DNA of 64,000 bases from Streptantibioticus ferralitis (GTDB lineage: Bacteria > Actinomycetota > Actinomycetes > Streptomycetales > Streptomycetaceae), in NCBI RefSeq assembly GCF_029223525.1, contig NZ_JARHTQ010000014.1, forward strand, positions 121,831 through 185,830, given 5' to 3'. Each line of letters starts with the position of its first letter. Position 1 is the stretch's first letter. This document shows, one piece after another, positions 1-9,637 of the stretch. Position numbers and translations under genes: made by a program. The notes beneath the pieces were generated by a model. The model had not been told where the DNA came from. It searched no databases and was given only the letters and a program-made list of their open reading frames with translations.

Positions 1-1
1 G

Positions 2-118
2 GACGTCGTACCAGCGAACGACATGGACCGGCCGCGGCACGGCGACTCAACCCTGCCGACCCGCCGCGCGTCCCTGACTGTGCCGCCGCACGGCGGTGGT
101 GAACGGGGGCAGGTATGA
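2..118 (+). CDS. Possible C-terminal tail of the gene before hpnE (hpnD position), partial
   Basis: The frame starting at base 2 is open from the window edge to a TGA at 116-118 that overlaps the hpnE start codon as ATGA. The other two plus frames stop earlier (about 75 and 102). In Streptomyces hopanoid loci the gene before hpnE is hpnD, presqualene diphosphate synthase, and four-base overlaps are the rule in this cluster. The 38 visible codons are proline-, arginine- and glycine-rich and show no motif, so the assignment rests on position and the coupled stop only. Noncoding leader is the alternative. Confidence 0.3.
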   Translation, partial: DVVPANDMDRPRHGDSTLPTRRASLTVPPHGGGERGQV

Positions 119-1551
119 GTGAGCGCACGGCACGCCGTGCCGCGCCGGAACCGGCGGCGGCGGTCGTCGTCGGCGGCGGCCTCGCGGGTACGACGGCGGC
201 CCTCACCCTGGCCGACGCCGGAGTGCGGGTCACCCTGGTCGAGGGCCGCCCCCGGCTCGGCGGACTCGCCTTCTCCTTCCAACGGGACACGCCCGCAGGG
301 GAGTTGACCGTCGACAACGGCCAACATGTCTTCCTGCGCTGCTGCACGGCCTACCAGTGGTTCCTGGACCGCATCGCCGCCCAGGACCTGGTCACGCTCC
401 AGGACCGGCTCGACGTACCGGTGCTGGACGCGCGACGCGCCCGGCTCGGGCGGCTGCGCAGGGCATCGCTGCCGGTACCGCTGCACCTCGCCGCGTCGCT
501 CGCCGGGTATCCGCATCTCTCGCTCACCGAGCGGGCCAAGGTCGGGCGGGCCGCGATGGCGCTACGCGGGCTCGACCTCGACGACCCGACGCTGGACGAC
601 ACCGACTTCGGCAGCTGGCTGCGGGACCGCGGCCAGTCGCCGCGCACCGTGCAGGCGCTGTGGGACCTGGTCGGCGTGGCCACCCTCAACGCCACCGCCG
701 AGCAGTCCTCGCTGGCGCTGGCCGCCATGGTGTTCAAGACCGGGCTGCTGTCCCACCCCGGCGCCGCCGACATCGGCTGGGCCAACGCCCCACTGGGAGA
801 CCTGCACCACGGCCGGGCCCGCGCCGCCCTCGACGCGGCGGGCGTACGCACCGTGCTGCGCGGCCGGGTGAGCGCGCTGCGCCCGGGGCCGGACGGCGGC
901 TGGCAGGTCGACGTGGCCACCGGACCCGGACGCGACGAGCGGCTGACCGCAGGCAGCGTGGTGCTCGCCGTACCGCAGCGGGAGGCCCACGGCCTGCTGC
1001 CGGACGGCGCGCTGCGGGACCCGGACGCGCTGCTGCGCATCGGCACCGCACCGATCCTCAACATCCATGTCGTGTACGACCGCACCGTGACGCGGCAGCC
1101 CTTCTTCGCCGCTCTCGACAGCCCCGTCCAGTGGGTCTTCGACCGGAGCGGCACCTCCGGGATGACGGGTTCCCCCGGAACAGAGCACTGGCAGTATCTG
1201 GCGCTGTCGCAGTCGGCCGCCCACGACGACATCGACCGTCCCGTCAGCGAGCTGCGGGACCGGTATCTGCCCGCGCTGGAACGGCTGCTCCCCGCCGCGC
1301 GCGGCGCCACCGTGCGGGACTTCTTCGTCACCCGGGAGCGCACCGCCACCTTCGCCCCCACCCCCGGCGTCGGCAGGCTGCGCCCCCAGGCCCGCACCCA
1401 GGCGCCCGGCCTGTACCTGGCCGGCGCGTGGACGGCCACCGGCTGGCCCGCGACCATGGAGGGCGCCGTGCGCAGCGGGCTGCGGGCCGCCAGGGAAGCG
1501 CTCACGGAACTCGGCAGGCCCGCCCCCGACGGGGAGCTGACGGCCGCATGA
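115..1551 (+). CDS. hpnE: HpnE, hydroxysqualene dehydroxylase (squalene-associated FAD-dependent desaturase)
   Basis: The 478-residue protein belongs to the phytoene-desaturase-like FAD amine oxidase family. Near the N-terminus (about residues 17-49) it shows the dinucleotide-binding fold: a GGGLAG loop, then an acidic residue (LVEGRPRLGG) that would bind the FAD ribose. The C-terminus has the typical FAD-closing segment around GLYLAGAWTATGWPATMEGA. HpnE with HpnC and HpnD converts farnesyl diphosphate to squalene, HpnE reducing hydroxysqualene. It is the first complete gene of the hopanoid run. The ATG at 115 has GGGGGCAGG just upstream, and the stop overlaps an ATG at 1548. Family and context agree, so the call is firm. 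Confidence 0.92.
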   Translation: MSERTARRAAPEPAAAVVVGGGLAGTTAALTLADAGVRVTLVEGRPRLGGLAFSFQRDTPAGELTVDNGQHVFLRCCTAYQWFLDRIAAQDLVTLQDRLDVPVLDARRARLGRLRRASLPVPLHLAASLAGYPHLSLTERAKVGRAAMALRGLDLDDPTLDDTDFGSWLRDRGQSPRTVQALWDLVGVATLNATAEQSSLALAAMVFKTGLLSHPGAADIGWANAPLGDLHHGRARAALDAAGVRTVLRGRVSALRPGPDGGWQVDVATGPGRDERLTAGSVVLAVPQREAHGLLPDGALRDPDALLRIGTAPILNIHVVYDRTVTRQPFFAALDSPVQWVFDRSGTSGMTGSPGTEHWQYLALSQSAAHDDIDRPVSELRDRYLPALERLLPAARGATVRDFFVTRERTATFAPTPGVGRLRPQARTQAPGLYLAGAWTATGWPATMEGAVRSGLRAAREALTELGRPAPDGELTAA

Positions 1552-1586
1552 GCCACCACGACATCCACAGGATCAGAGGAGAACAC

Positions 1587-2657
1587 GTGACCCCGGCCCA
1601 CGACCAGGTCGCAGCGCCCGAGGCGCACGACGGCGTCACCGCGCTGCTGGAGCGCGGGCGGACGATGTCCACCCCCGTGCTGCGCGCGGCGGTGGACCGG
1701 CTCGCGCCACCCATGAACACCGTCGCCGCCTACCACTTCGGATGGATCGACGCCGCCGGCCGTCCCACCGACGGCGACAGCGGCAAGGCGGTACGCCCCG
1801 CCCTGGCCCTGATGTCCGCGGAGGCCGCAGGCGTCGCACCCGAGGTCGGCATCCCCGGAGCGGTCGCCGTCGAACTGGTGCACAACTTCTCGCTGCTGCA
1901 CGACGACCTGATGGACGGCGACGAGCAGCGCCGGCACCGCGACACCGTATGGAAGGTGCACGGACCGGCGCAGGCCATCCTCGTCGGCGACGCGCTGTTC
2001 GCGCTCGCCAACGAGATCCTGCTGGAGGTCGGCACCAGCGATGCCAGGCGGGCCACCAAGCGGCTCACCACCGCCACCCGGAAGCTGATCGACGGTCAGG
2101 CGCAGGACATCTCCTTCGAGCACCGCGAGCGGGTCACCGTCGAGGAGTGCCTGGAGATGGAGGGCAACAAGACCGGCGCGCTGCTGGCCTGTGCCTCCTC
2201 CATCGGCGCGGTGCTGGGCGGTGCCGATGACGCGACCGCCGACGCCCTGGAGGCCTACGGCTACCACCTGGGCCTGGCCTTCCAGGCGGTGGACGACCTG
2301 CTGGGCATCTGGGGTGAGCCCGCCGTCACCGGCAAGCAGACGTGGAGCGACCTGCGGCAGCGCAAGAAGTCCCTGCCGGTCGTCGCCGCACTGGCCGCCG
2401 AGGGCGCCGCGGCCGAACGGCTCGCCGAACTCCTGGCCGCCGACGCCAAGAACCCGGAAATCGGCGACTTCAGCGAGGAAGAGTTCGCCAACCGCGCCGC
2501 GTTGATCGAAGAGGCGGGCGGCCGCGAGTGGACGTCGCAGGAAGCCCGCCGTCAACACGCGACAGCGTTGGACGCCCTGGCTGGAGTCGCCATGCCCGAG
2601 GAAACCCGGCAAAACCTCTTCGCCCTGGCCGACTTTGTTGTGGTACGAGAAAGATGA
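1587..2657 (+). CDS. Polyprenyl diphosphate synthase of the hopanoid locus
   Basis: This 356-residue protein is a trans-isoprenyl diphosphate synthase. The first aspartate-rich motif is LHDDLMDGD at about residues 105-112. A second, shortened motif is QAVDDLLGIW at about 233-242, with lysines in the usual KTGALL and KQTW positions. It condenses IPP with allylic diphosphates, most likely to farnesyl diphosphate for squalene, although product length cannot be read from sequence. The GTG at 1587 is chosen because AGAGGAG lies 5 bases upstream. An ATG at 1548 overlapping the hpnE stop (ATGA) gives a 13-residue longer form with weaker initiation signals. The stop overlaps an ATG at 2654. Confidence 0.88.
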   Translation: MTPAHDQVAAPEAHDGVTALLERGRTMSTPVLRAAVDRLAPPMNTVAAYHFGWIDAAGRPTDGDSGKAVRPALALMSAEAAGVAPEVGIPGAVAVELVHNFSLLHDDLMDGDEQRRHRDTVWKVHGPAQAILVGDALFALANEILLEVGTSDARRATKRLTTATRKLIDGQAQDISFEHRERVTVEECLEMEGNKTGALLACASSIGAVLGGADDATADALEAYGYHLGLAFQAVDDLLGIWGEPAVTGKQTWSDLRQRKKSLPVVAALAAEGAAAERLAELLAADAKNPEIGDFSEEEFANRAALIEEAGGREWTSQEARRQHATALDALAGVAMPEETRQNLFALADFVVVRER

Positions 2658-2666
2658 CCAAGGCAA

Positions 2667-2702
2667 CCGACGACTTATCCAAGTCCGACGACTTATCCCA
2701 GT
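2667..2702 (+). repeat. Perfectly adjacent 18-bp tandem repeat upstream of shc
   Basis: The unit CCGACGACTTATCCAAGT occurs at 2667-2684 and again at 2685-2702 with one mismatch (A to C). It lies in the 113 bases between the polyprenyl synthase stop and the shc start at 2771. If an upstream ATG at 2654 is used for shc, the repeat encodes two similar hexapeptides (DDLSKS and DDLSQS). Otherwise it is a direct repeat in the leader. The units are also more AT-rich than their surroundings. Confidence 0.75.
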
Positions 2703-2770
2703 CGCCGACCGCACGCCGACGCCGGCGTGCGGTGGAAGCCCCACCAGCGCACTGTGCAGAAGGGGAAGCC

Positions 2771-4783
2771 ATGACAGCGACGACCGACGGCAGCGCGGGA
2801 CCTCTACCACCCCGTGTCACCTCGGCCAACAAAACATCGACCCCGACGTCCGCAGCCGATCCGGTCCAGGAGTTGGAGGAGGCGGCAGCCCGCACCGCGC
2901 AGCGCGCCACCTCCTGTCTGCTGGCCGCCCAGCATCCCGACGGATGGTGGAAGGGCGCCCTGGAGACCAACGTCACCATGGACGCCGAGGATCTGCTGCT
3001 CCGTCAGTTCCTCGGCATCCAGGACGAGAAGACCCTTCAGGCGGGCGCCCGCTGGATCCGCTCCCAGCAGCGTGACGACGGCACCTGGGCCACCTTCTAC
3101 GGCGGCCCCGGCGAACTGTCCACCACCGTGGAGGCCTACACGGCCCTGAGGCTCGCCGGTGACCAGCCCGACGCACCGCACATGGCGAAGGCCGCCGAAT
3201 GGGTGCGCGCACAGGGCGGAATCGCGAGCTCCCGCGTCTTCACCCGTATCTGGCTGGCCCTGTTCGGCTGGTGGAAGTGGGAAGACCTGCCGGAGATGCC
3301 GCCGGAGATCATCTACCTCCCCAAGTGGTTCCCGCTCAACATCTACTCCTTCGGCCAGTGGGCCCGGCAGACCATCGTGCCGCTCACCGTCGTCTGCGCC
3401 CACCGCCCGGTGCGGCCCGCGCCCTTCCCACTGGACGAACTGCACACCGATCCCGCGCGGCCGAACCCACCGCGCCCCGGCGTCCCGCTCACCAGTTGGG
3501 AGGGCCTCTTCCAGCGCCTCGACAAGGCGCTGCACGTCTACCGCAAGGTCAGCAGCCGTACGCTGCGCCGTACCGCGCTGGGCGCCTGTTCCCGCTGGAT
3601 CATCGAGCGCCAGGAGAACGACGGCTGCTGGGGCGGTATCCAACCGCCCGCCGTCTACTCGCTGATCGCCCTGCGTCTGCTCGGCTACGACCTCGACCAC
3701 CCGGTGATGCGGGCGGGCCTTGAGTCCCTGGACCGCTTCGCCGTGTGGCACGAAGACGGCAGCCGTATGATCGAGGCCTGCCAGTCCCCGGTCTGGGACA
3801 CCTGCCTGGCCGCCGTCGCGCTCGCCGACGCCGGGCTGCCCGCCGACCATCCGGCGCTGGTCAAGGCAGCGGGATGGATGCTGGACGAGCAGATCATCCG
3901 TCGCGGAGACTGGTCGGTGCGCCGCCCCCAACTGCCCGCCGGCGGCTGGGCGTTCGAGTTCCACAACGACAACTACCCGGACATCGACGACAGCGCCGAG
4001 GTCGTTCTCGCCCTCAAACGCGTCGCCCACCCCGAGCAGCCCCGGATGAGGTCCGCCATCGACCGCGGGGTGCGCTGGATCCTCGGCATGCAGTCCAAGA
4101 ACGGCGCATGGGGCGCCTTCGACGTGGACAACACCAGCCGACTGCCCAACCTGCTGCCGTTCTGCGACTTCGGCGAGGTGATCGACCCGCCGTCGGCCGA
4201 TGTCACGGCGCATGTGGTGGAGATGCTCGCCGCGGTCGGCATGGCGGACGACCCGCGCACCCGGCGCGGCGTCGAGTGGCTGCTCGCCGAACAGGAGGCG
4301 AACGGCTCCTGGTTCGGCCGCTGGGGCGTCAACTACGTCTACGGCACCGGATCGGTGGTGCCCGCCCTGGTCACCGCCGGAATCCCCGCTTCGCACACGG
4401 CGGTCCGCCGGGCCGTAAGCTGGCTGGAGAGCGTGCAGAACGCGGACGGAGGCTGGGGCGAGGACCTGCGCTCGTACGCCGACACCGGCTGGATCGCGCG
4501 CGGCGCCTCGACCGCGTCGCAGACCGCGTGGGCGCTGCTGGCGCTGCTCGCCGCGGGCGAGCGGGACGGCAAGGCGGTCGAGCGGGGCATCCGCTGGCTG
4601 GCCGACACCCAAGCCCCCGACGGGTCCTGGGACGAGCCGTACTTCACCGGTACCGGCTTCCCGTGGGACTTCTCCATCAACTACCACCTGTACCGGATGG
4701 TCTTCCCGGTCACAGCGCTCGGTCGCTACCTGCACGGCGAACCCTCCTTGCAGGCCGCGGCCCCGCTGGGGAAGGCCGCTTGA
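2771..4783 (+). CDS. shc: Squalene-hopene cyclase
   Basis: The 670-residue protein carries the repeated QW motifs of triterpene cyclases (QQRDDGTW, QENDGCWGG, QSKNGAWGA, QEANGSW, QNADGGWGED and TQAPDGSW). It cyclises squalene to hopene or hopanol at the inner face of the membrane. The central acid motif, normally DXDDTA, reads DIDDSA at about residue 402, so the residue after the catalytic aspartates is Ser rather than Thr. Length is normal for the family. ATG 2771 has AGGGGAAG in front and gives an N-terminus of the usual Streptomyces type. ATG 2654, overlapping the previous stop, would add 39 residues. The stop overlaps the hpnG ATG by one base. Confidence 0.96.
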   Translation: MTATTDGSAGPLPPRVTSANKTSTPTSAADPVQELEEAAARTAQRATSCLLAAQHPDGWWKGALETNVTMDAEDLLLRQFLGIQDEKTLQAGARWIRSQQRDDGTWATFYGGPGELSTTVEAYTALRLAGDQPDAPHMAKAAEWVRAQGGIASSRVFTRIWLALFGWWKWEDLPEMPPEIIYLPKWFPLNIYSFGQWARQTIVPLTVVCAHRPVRPAPFPLDELHTDPARPNPPRPGVPLTSWEGLFQRLDKALHVYRKVSSRTLRRTALGACSRWIIERQENDGCWGGIQPPAVYSLIALRLLGYDLDHPVMRAGLESLDRFAVWHEDGSRMIEACQSPVWDTCLAAVALADAGLPADHPALVKAAGWMLDEQIIRRGDWSVRRPQLPAGGWAFEFHNDNYPDIDDSAEVVLALKRVAHPEQPRMRSAIDRGVRWILGMQSKNGAWGAFDVDNTSRLPNLLPFCDFGEVIDPPSADVTAHVVEMLAAVGMADDPRTRRGVEWLLAEQEANGSWFGRWGVNYVYGTGSVVPALVTAGIPASHTAVRRAVSWLESVQNADGGWGEDLRSYADTGWIARGASTASQTAWALLALLAAGERDGKAVERGIRWLADTQAPDGSWDEPYFTGTGFPWDFSINYHLYRMVFPVTALGRYLHGEPSLQAAAPLGKAA

Positions 4784-5445
4784 TGTTCCGGTCCCGGGCC
4801 GAACCGATGCCACCCGACGTACAGAAACGATCGGCCGGTACGGCCCTTGACCTCGGGCCGCTGCTGATCGTATGTGCGCTCGGCATCGAGGCGGCCGCAC
4901 TGCGCCGCGGTAAGCGCGACCGCGCCGCCGGTCCTGTCGCCCTGCTGCGTACCGGCATGGGGCGGCAGGCCGCGGAGCGCGCCGTCACCCGGGCGCTGTG
5001 CGGCGACCCCGTACTGCGAGGCGCTGCGGTGATCGCCACCGGGTTCTGTGCCGGGCTGGCCCCCGGCGTCGAACCCGGCGACGTCGTCATCGACGACCGC
5101 AACGCCGACGGCGGCCCGCTGGCCGCCGCCATCGCCCGTCGCGGGATCGCCGTCCACACCGGGCGGATCGCCGAATCGGACCATGTCGTACGCGGCGCGG
5201 AGCGATCCGCGCTGCGCGCGGCGGGGGCGTCGGCGGTCGACATGGAGTCGGCCGCCGTACAGCGCGCGGCCCTTGCCGTGGGGCCGCGCCCGGTGACCGC
5301 CGTCCGTGTCGTTGTGGACACCCCTGAGTACGAACTCCTGCGTGTCGCAACGCTTCGCACAGGAATCAACGCGTTTCGCGTGCTGAGGTCTATTCTTCCC
5401 GCCTTTCTTGATTGGCACCGCTCTACCGAGCTCCCTTGGAGGTGA
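4783..5445 (+). CDS. hpnG: HpnG, hopanoid nucleoside phosphorylase
   Basis: The 220-residue protein is of the purine nucleoside phosphorylase / MTA-SAH nucleosidase fold. The segment AVDMESAAVQRAAL near residue 158 is the substrate-binding MESA region of this superfamily, and GFCAGLAPGVEPGDVV around residue 88 fits the central phosphate/ribose site. In hopanoid pathways HpnG releases adenine from adenosylhopane, giving phosphoribosyl- or ribosylhopane. Its place between shc and hpnH supports this. The ATG overlaps the shc stop (TGATG); a second ATG at 4807 is possible. The last bases contain the ribosome binding site of hpnH. Confidence 0.88.
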   Translation: MFRSRAEPMPPDVQKRSAGTALDLGPLLIVCALGIEAAALRRGKRDRAAGPVALLRTGMGRQAAERAVTRALCGDPVLRGAAVIATGFCAGLAPGVEPGDVVIDDRNADGGPLAAAIARRGIAVHTGRIAESDHVVRGAERSALRAAGASAVDMESAAVQRAALAVGPRPVTAVRVVVDTPEYELLRVATLRTGINAFRVLRSILPAFLDWHRSTELPWR

Positions 5446-5450
5446 GCCAG

Positions 5451-6476
5451 ATGGCCATGCCGCTCCGTCAGACCGTCCGGGTCGGGACGTACCTCTTTGA
5501 ACAGAAAATGCTCCGCAGGCGCGAGAAGTTCCCCTTGATCGTGGAACTTGAACCGCTCTTTGCGTGCAACCTCAAGTGCGAGGGCTGCGGCAAGATCCAG
5601 CACCCGGCCGGTGTGCTCAAGCAGCGCATGCCGGTCGCCCAGGCGGTGGGCGCCGTTCTTGAGTCCGGTGCGCCGATGGTGTCGATCGCCGGTGGCGAGC
5701 CGCTGATGCATCCGCAGATCGACGAGATCGTACGGCAGTTGGTGGCCAGAAAGAAATATGTCTTCTTGTGCACCAATGCGATGTTGCTCCGTAAGAAGTT
5801 GGAACAGTTCACGCCTTCCCGGTACTTCGCCTTCGCCGTGCACATCGACGGGCTGCGTGAGCGGCACGATGAGTCGGTGGCAAAGGAGGGGGTGTTCGAC
5901 GAGGCGGTGGAGGCGATCAAGGAGGCGAAACGGCGCGGCTTCCGGACCACCACCAACTCGACGTTCTTCAACACGGACACCCCGCAGACCATCGTCGAGG
6001 TCCTCGATTTCCTCAACGACGACCTGAAGGTGGACGAGATGATGATCTCGCCCGCCTATGCCTATGAGAAGGCGCCCGACCAGGACCACTTCCTCGGCGT
6101 CGAGCAGACCCGGGAGCTGTTCCGGAAGGCCTTCGCGAACGGCAACCGCAAGCGGTGGCGGCTCAACCACAGCCCGCTGTTCCTCGACTTCCTGGAGGGC
6201 AGGGCGGACTTCCCGTGCACGGCCTGGGCGATTCCCAACTACTCGCTGTTCGGCTGGCAGCGCCCCTGCTATCTGATGAGCGACGGCTATGTTCCCACCT
6301 ACAAGGAACTGATCGAGGAGACCGACTGGGACAAGTACGGCCGCGGTAAGGATCCGCGGTGCGACAACTGCATGGCGCACTGCGGCTACGAGCCCACGGC
6401 CGTCTTCGCCACCATGGGTTCGCTCAAGGAGTCGCTGCGCGCCGCGCGTGACACCGTCGCCGGAAACCGGGGCTGA
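5451..6476 (+). CDS. hpnH: HpnH, adenosyl-hopene transferase (radical SAM)
   Basis: The 341-residue radical SAM enzyme has the cluster-binding motif CNLKCEGC, cysteines about 39, 43 and 46, in the expected N-terminal place. GGEPLMHP about 40 residues later is the SAM-binding GGE motif. A cysteine-rich C-terminus (CDNCMAHCGYE) is characteristic of HpnH. It joins a 5'-deoxyadenosyl group to hopene, making adenosylhopane, the first extended hopanoid. ATG 5451 follows TTGGAGGTGAG with good spacing and begins 5 bases after the hpnG stop. HpnG then uses its product. Confidence 0.95.
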   Translation: MAMPLRQTVRVGTYLFEQKMLRRREKFPLIVELEPLFACNLKCEGCGKIQHPAGVLKQRMPVAQAVGAVLESGAPMVSIAGGEPLMHPQIDEIVRQLVARKKYVFLCTNAMLLRKKLEQFTPSRYFAFAVHIDGLRERHDESVAKEGVFDEAVEAIKEAKRRGFRTTTNSTFFNTDTPQTIVEVLDFLNDDLKVDEMMISPAYAYEKAPDQDHFLGVEQTRELFRKAFANGNRKRWRLNHSPLFLDFLEGRADFPCTAWAIPNYSLFGWQRPCYLMSDGYVPTYKELIEETDWDKYGRGKDPRCDNCMAHCGYEPTAVFATMGSLKESLRAARDTVAGNRG

Positions 6477-6479
6477 GCA

Positions 6480-7649
6480 ATGCCCGCGGTTTCGCTCGGT
6501 ATGCCGTCGGTTCCGTCTTTGCTCGCCGAACGGCGCAGGAGCCGCCAGATCCAGGTGGGGTCGGTGGCGGTGGGTGGCGACGCGCCGGTGTCGGTGCAAT
6601 CGATGACGACGACCGTGACGGCGGACGTCAATGCCACGCTGCGACAGATCGCCGAGTTGACGGCGGCGGGTTGTCAGATCGTGCGGGTGGCCTGTCCGTC
6701 GCAGGATGACGCGGATGCGTTGCCGGTGATCGCGAAGAAGTCGCAGATTCCGGTGATCGCGGATATTCATTTCCAGCCGAAGTATGTGTTCGCGGCGATT
6801 GATGCCGGGTGTGCCGCGGTGCGGGTGAATCCGGGGAACATCCGGCAGTTCGATGACAAGGTCAAGGAGATCGCGAAGGCGGCGTCGGGTGCGGGGGTGC
6901 CGATCCGTATCGGGGTGAACGCGGGGTCGTTGGATCGGCGGTTGCTGGAGAAGTACGGCAGGGCGACTCCGGAGGCGTTGGTGGAGTCGGCGTTGTGGGA
7001 GTGCTCGTTGTTCGAGGAGCACGGGTTCCGGGACATCAAGATCTCGGTGAAGCACAACGATCCGGTGGTGATGGTCAACGCGTACCGGTTGCTGGCGGCC
7101 AGGTGTGACTATCCGTTGCATCTGGGTGTGACGGAGGCGGGTCCGGCGTTCCAGGGGACGATCAAGTCGGCGGTGGCGTTTGGTGCGTTGCTGGCGGAGG
7201 GGATCGGGGACACGATCCGGGTGTCGTTGTCGGCGCCTCCGGCGGAGGAGGTCAAGGTCGGCATTCAGATTCTGGAGTCGTTGAATCTGCGGCAGCGGCG
7301 GTTGGAGATCGTGTCGTGTCCGTCGTGTGGTCGGGCGCAGGTGGATGTGTACAAGTTGGCGGACCAGGTCACGGCGGGTCTTGAGGGCATGGAGGTGCCG
7401 TTGCGGGTCGCGGTGATGGGGTGTGTGGTCAATGGTCCGGGTGAGGCGCGTGAGGCGGATCTCGGGGTGGCCTCGGGTAATGGCAAGGGGCAGATCTTTG
7501 TGAAGGGTGAGGTGATCAAGACGGTTCCGGAGTCGAAGATCGTCGAGACCCTGATCGAGGAGGCGATGAAGATCGCCGAGCAGATGGAGGCCGACGCCGA
7601 AAAGGATGGGCGCAGTCTGTCCGGCGAGCCCGCCGTCACCGTCGCGTGA
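6480..7649 (+). CDS. ispG: IspG, 4-hydroxy-3-methylbut-2-enyl diphosphate synthase
   Basis: The 389-residue protein is the [4Fe-4S] enzyme of the MEP pathway that converts MEcPP to HMBPP. The N-terminal TIM-barrel signature [19 protein letters not shown] is present. Cluster cysteines are in SCPSCGRAQ (about 280) and [11 protein letters not shown] (about 313). It starts 3 bases after hpnH and is followed by dxs, so it provides isoprenoid precursor inside the hopanoid locus. Third codon positions in most of the gene end in G or T (GCG, GTG, TTG, TCG, GAT, TGT), unlike the C-ending neighbours on both sides. Streptomyces usually carry another ispG elsewhere. Confidence 0.95.
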   Translation: MPAVSLGMPSVPSLLAERRRSRQIQVGSVAVGGDAPVSVQSMTTTVTADVNATLRQIAELTAAGCQIVRVACPSQDDADALPVIAKKSQIPVIADIHFQPKYVFAAIDAGCAAVRVNPGNIRQFDDKVKEIAKAASGAGVPIRIGVNAGSLDRRLLEKYGRATPEALVESALWECSLFEEHGFRDIKISVKHNDPVVMVNAYRLLAARCDYPLHLGVTEAGPAFQGTIKSAVAFGALLAEGIGDTIRVSLSAPPAEEVKVGIQILESLNLRQRRLEIVSCPSCGRAQVDVYKLADQVTAGLEGMEVPLRVAVMGCVVNGPGEAREADLGVASGNGKGQIFVKGEVIKTVPESKIVETLIEEAMKIAEQMEADAEKDGRSLSGEPAVTVA

Positions 7650-7708
7650 CCCCCTTACACCCGCACACCAGCCCGGTCAGGGGAGAACCAGGGAAGGAGG
7701 CCCCCGTC

Positions 7709-9637
7709 GTGTCGCTGTTGGAGAGCATCCGAGGTCCGCGGGATCTCAAGGCGCTCGAGGCCGATCAATTGGATGAACTCGCCCAGGAGATCCGGCAGTT
7801 CCTGGTGCAGGCGGTGGCCAGGACCGGGGGACATCTCGGGCCGAACCTCGGCGTGGTGGAGCTGACCATCGCGCTGCACCGGGTCTTCAACTCGCCCGCC
7901 GACCGCATCCTGTGGGACACCGGACACCAGTCCTACGTCCACAAGCTGCTGACCGGACGGCAGGACTTCTCCAAGCTCCGCGGCAAGGGCGGACTGTCCG
8001 GCTACCCGTCGCGCGCCGAGTCCGAGCACGACGTCATCGAGAACTCGCACGCCTCCACCGTGCTCGGCTGGGCCGACGGCCTGGCCAAGGCCAACGAGGT
8101 ACGGCACTGCAGCGACCACGTCGTCGCGGTGATCGGCGACGGCGCGCTGACCGGCGGCATGGCCTGGGAGGCACTCAACAACATCGCCGCCGCCAAGGAC
8201 CGCCCGCTGGTCATCGTGGTCAACGACAACGAACGCTCCTACGCCCCCACCATCGGCGGCCTCGCCAACCACCTCGCCGCGCTGCGCACCACCAACGAGT
8301 ACGAGTGGGCGCTCAACTTGGGCAAGCAGCTGCTGCAGGCCACCCCGGTGGTGGGCCGGGCGCTGTACGGGTCGCTGCACGGCGCGAAGAAGGGCTTCAA
8401 GGACGCCATCGCCCCGCAGGGCATGTTCGAGGACCTCGGACTGAAGTACGTCGGCCCGATCGACGGGCATGACATCCCGGCCGTGGAGTCGGCACTGCGC
8501 CGGGCCAAACGCTTCCGCGGCCCGGTGGTCATCCACTGCCTGACGGAGAAGGGCCGCGGATACGCCGCCGCCGAACAGGACGAGGCCGACCGCTTCCACT
8601 CCGTCGCCGCCATGGACCCGTTGACCTGCGCGCCGCTGACCCCGTCCGCCGGGCAGTCCTGGACCTCGGTCTTCGGCGCGGCGATGGTCGAACTCGGCCG
8701 AGAGCGCGAGGACATCGTCGCCATCACCGCCGCCATGCTCCAGCCGGTCGGCCTGGCGGAGTTCGCGGCGGCGTTCCCGGACCGGGTCTACGACGTCGGG
8801 ATCGCCGAGCAGCACGCGGCGGCCTCGGCGGCGGGCCTGGCCACCGGCGGCCTGCATCCGGTGGTCGCCGTCTACGCCACCTTCCTCAACCGGGCGTTCG
8901 ACCAGGTGCTGATGGATGTCGCACTGCACAGGTGCGGGGTCACCTTCGTCCTGGACCGGGCCGGAGTGACCGGCCCCGACGGCGCCTCGCACAACGGCAT
9001 GTGGGACATGTCGATCCTCCAGGTCGTGCCCGGCCTGCGGATCGCCGCCCCGCGCGACGCAGACCAACTGCGCGCACAGCTGCGGGAGGCGGCGGACGTC
9101 GACGACGCGCCTACCGTCATCCGCTTCCCCAAGGCGTCGGTCGGCGAGCCCATGCCCGCCCTCGACCGGATCGGCGGCATGGACGTACTGCACCGCGGAG
9201 AGCGCACCGATGTGCTGCTGGTGTCGGTCGGCGCGCTGGCCGACACCTGCCTGTCCGCCGCCGCGCTGCTACGGGACCGGGGGATCGGCGTCAGCGTGGT
9301 CGACCCGCGCTGGGTCAAGCCCGTGGACGCCGCGCTGCCGCCGCTCGCCGCCGACCACCGGCTGGTCGCCGTGGTGGAGGACAACGGGCGGGCCGCAGGC
9401 GTCGGTTCGGCGGTGGCCCAGGCCCTGCGCGACGCCGATGTGGATGTTCCGGTCCGGGACTTCGGGATTCCCGCGCAGTTCCTGGCCCACGCCAAGCGTG
9501 GCGAGGTGCTGGCCGATCTGGGGCTCACCCCGGCCGAGATCGCCGGACGCATAGGCGCGGCCCTGGCCCGTATCGACACCCGGGCCGCCGGGGAACAAGG
9601 CGTGATCGAGAAGGAGGAAGCCGATGGCCGAGCCTGA
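7709..9637 (+). CDS. dxs: 1-deoxy-D-xylulose-5-phosphate synthase
   Basis: The 642-residue thiamine diphosphate enzyme condenses pyruvate with glyceraldehyde 3-phosphate, the first MEP-pathway step. The ThDP/metal motif [16 protein letters not shown] is at about residues 142-157. [13 protein letters not shown], a transketolase-family histidine segment, lies near the N-terminus. The C-terminal half has the pyrimidine-binding region with [18 protein letters not shown] 7709 is chosen because GGAAGGAGG lies 8 bases upstream; an upstream in-frame ATG at 7646 would add unrelated residues. The end overlaps the hpnO start by 14 bases, so the two are probably translated together. Confidence 0.95.
   Translation: MSLLESIRGPRDLKALEADQLDELAQEIRQFLVQAVARTGGHLGPNLGVVELTIALHRVFNSPADRILWDTGHQSYVHKLLTGRQDFSKLRGKGGLSGYPSRAESEHDVIENSHASTVLGWADGLAKANEVRHCSDHVVAVIGDGALTGGMAWEALNNIAAAKDRPLVIVVNDNERSYAPTIGGLANHLAALRTTNEYEWALNLGKQLLQATPVVGRALYGSLHGAKKGFKDAIAPQGMFEDLGLKYVGPIDGHDIPAVESALRRAKRFRGPVVIHCLTEKGRGYAAAEQDEADRFHSVAAMDPLTCAPLTPSAGQSWTSVFGAAMVELGREREDIVAITAAMLQPVGLAEFAAAFPDRVYDVGIAEQHAAASAAGLATGGLHPVVAVYATFLNRAFDQVLMDVALHRCGVTFVLDRAGVTGPDGASHNGMWDMSILQVVPGLRIAAPRDADQLRAQLREAADVDDAPTVIRFPKASVGEPMPALDRIGGMDVLHRGERTDVLLVSVGALADTCLSAAALLRDRGIGVSVVDPRWVKPVDAALPPLAADHRLVAVVEDNGRAAGVGSAVAQALRDADVDVPVRDFGIPAQFLAHAKRGEVLADLGLTPAEIAGRIGAALARIDTRAAGEQGVIEKEEADGRA

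Noticed and set aside
351..2810. Long minus-strand open frames across the hopanoid genes, such as the 819-codon frame here
   Set aside because: They are antisense to well-identified genes, have low-complexity Arg/Gly/Ala composition and no family motif. In DNA this GC-rich such shadows are expected.
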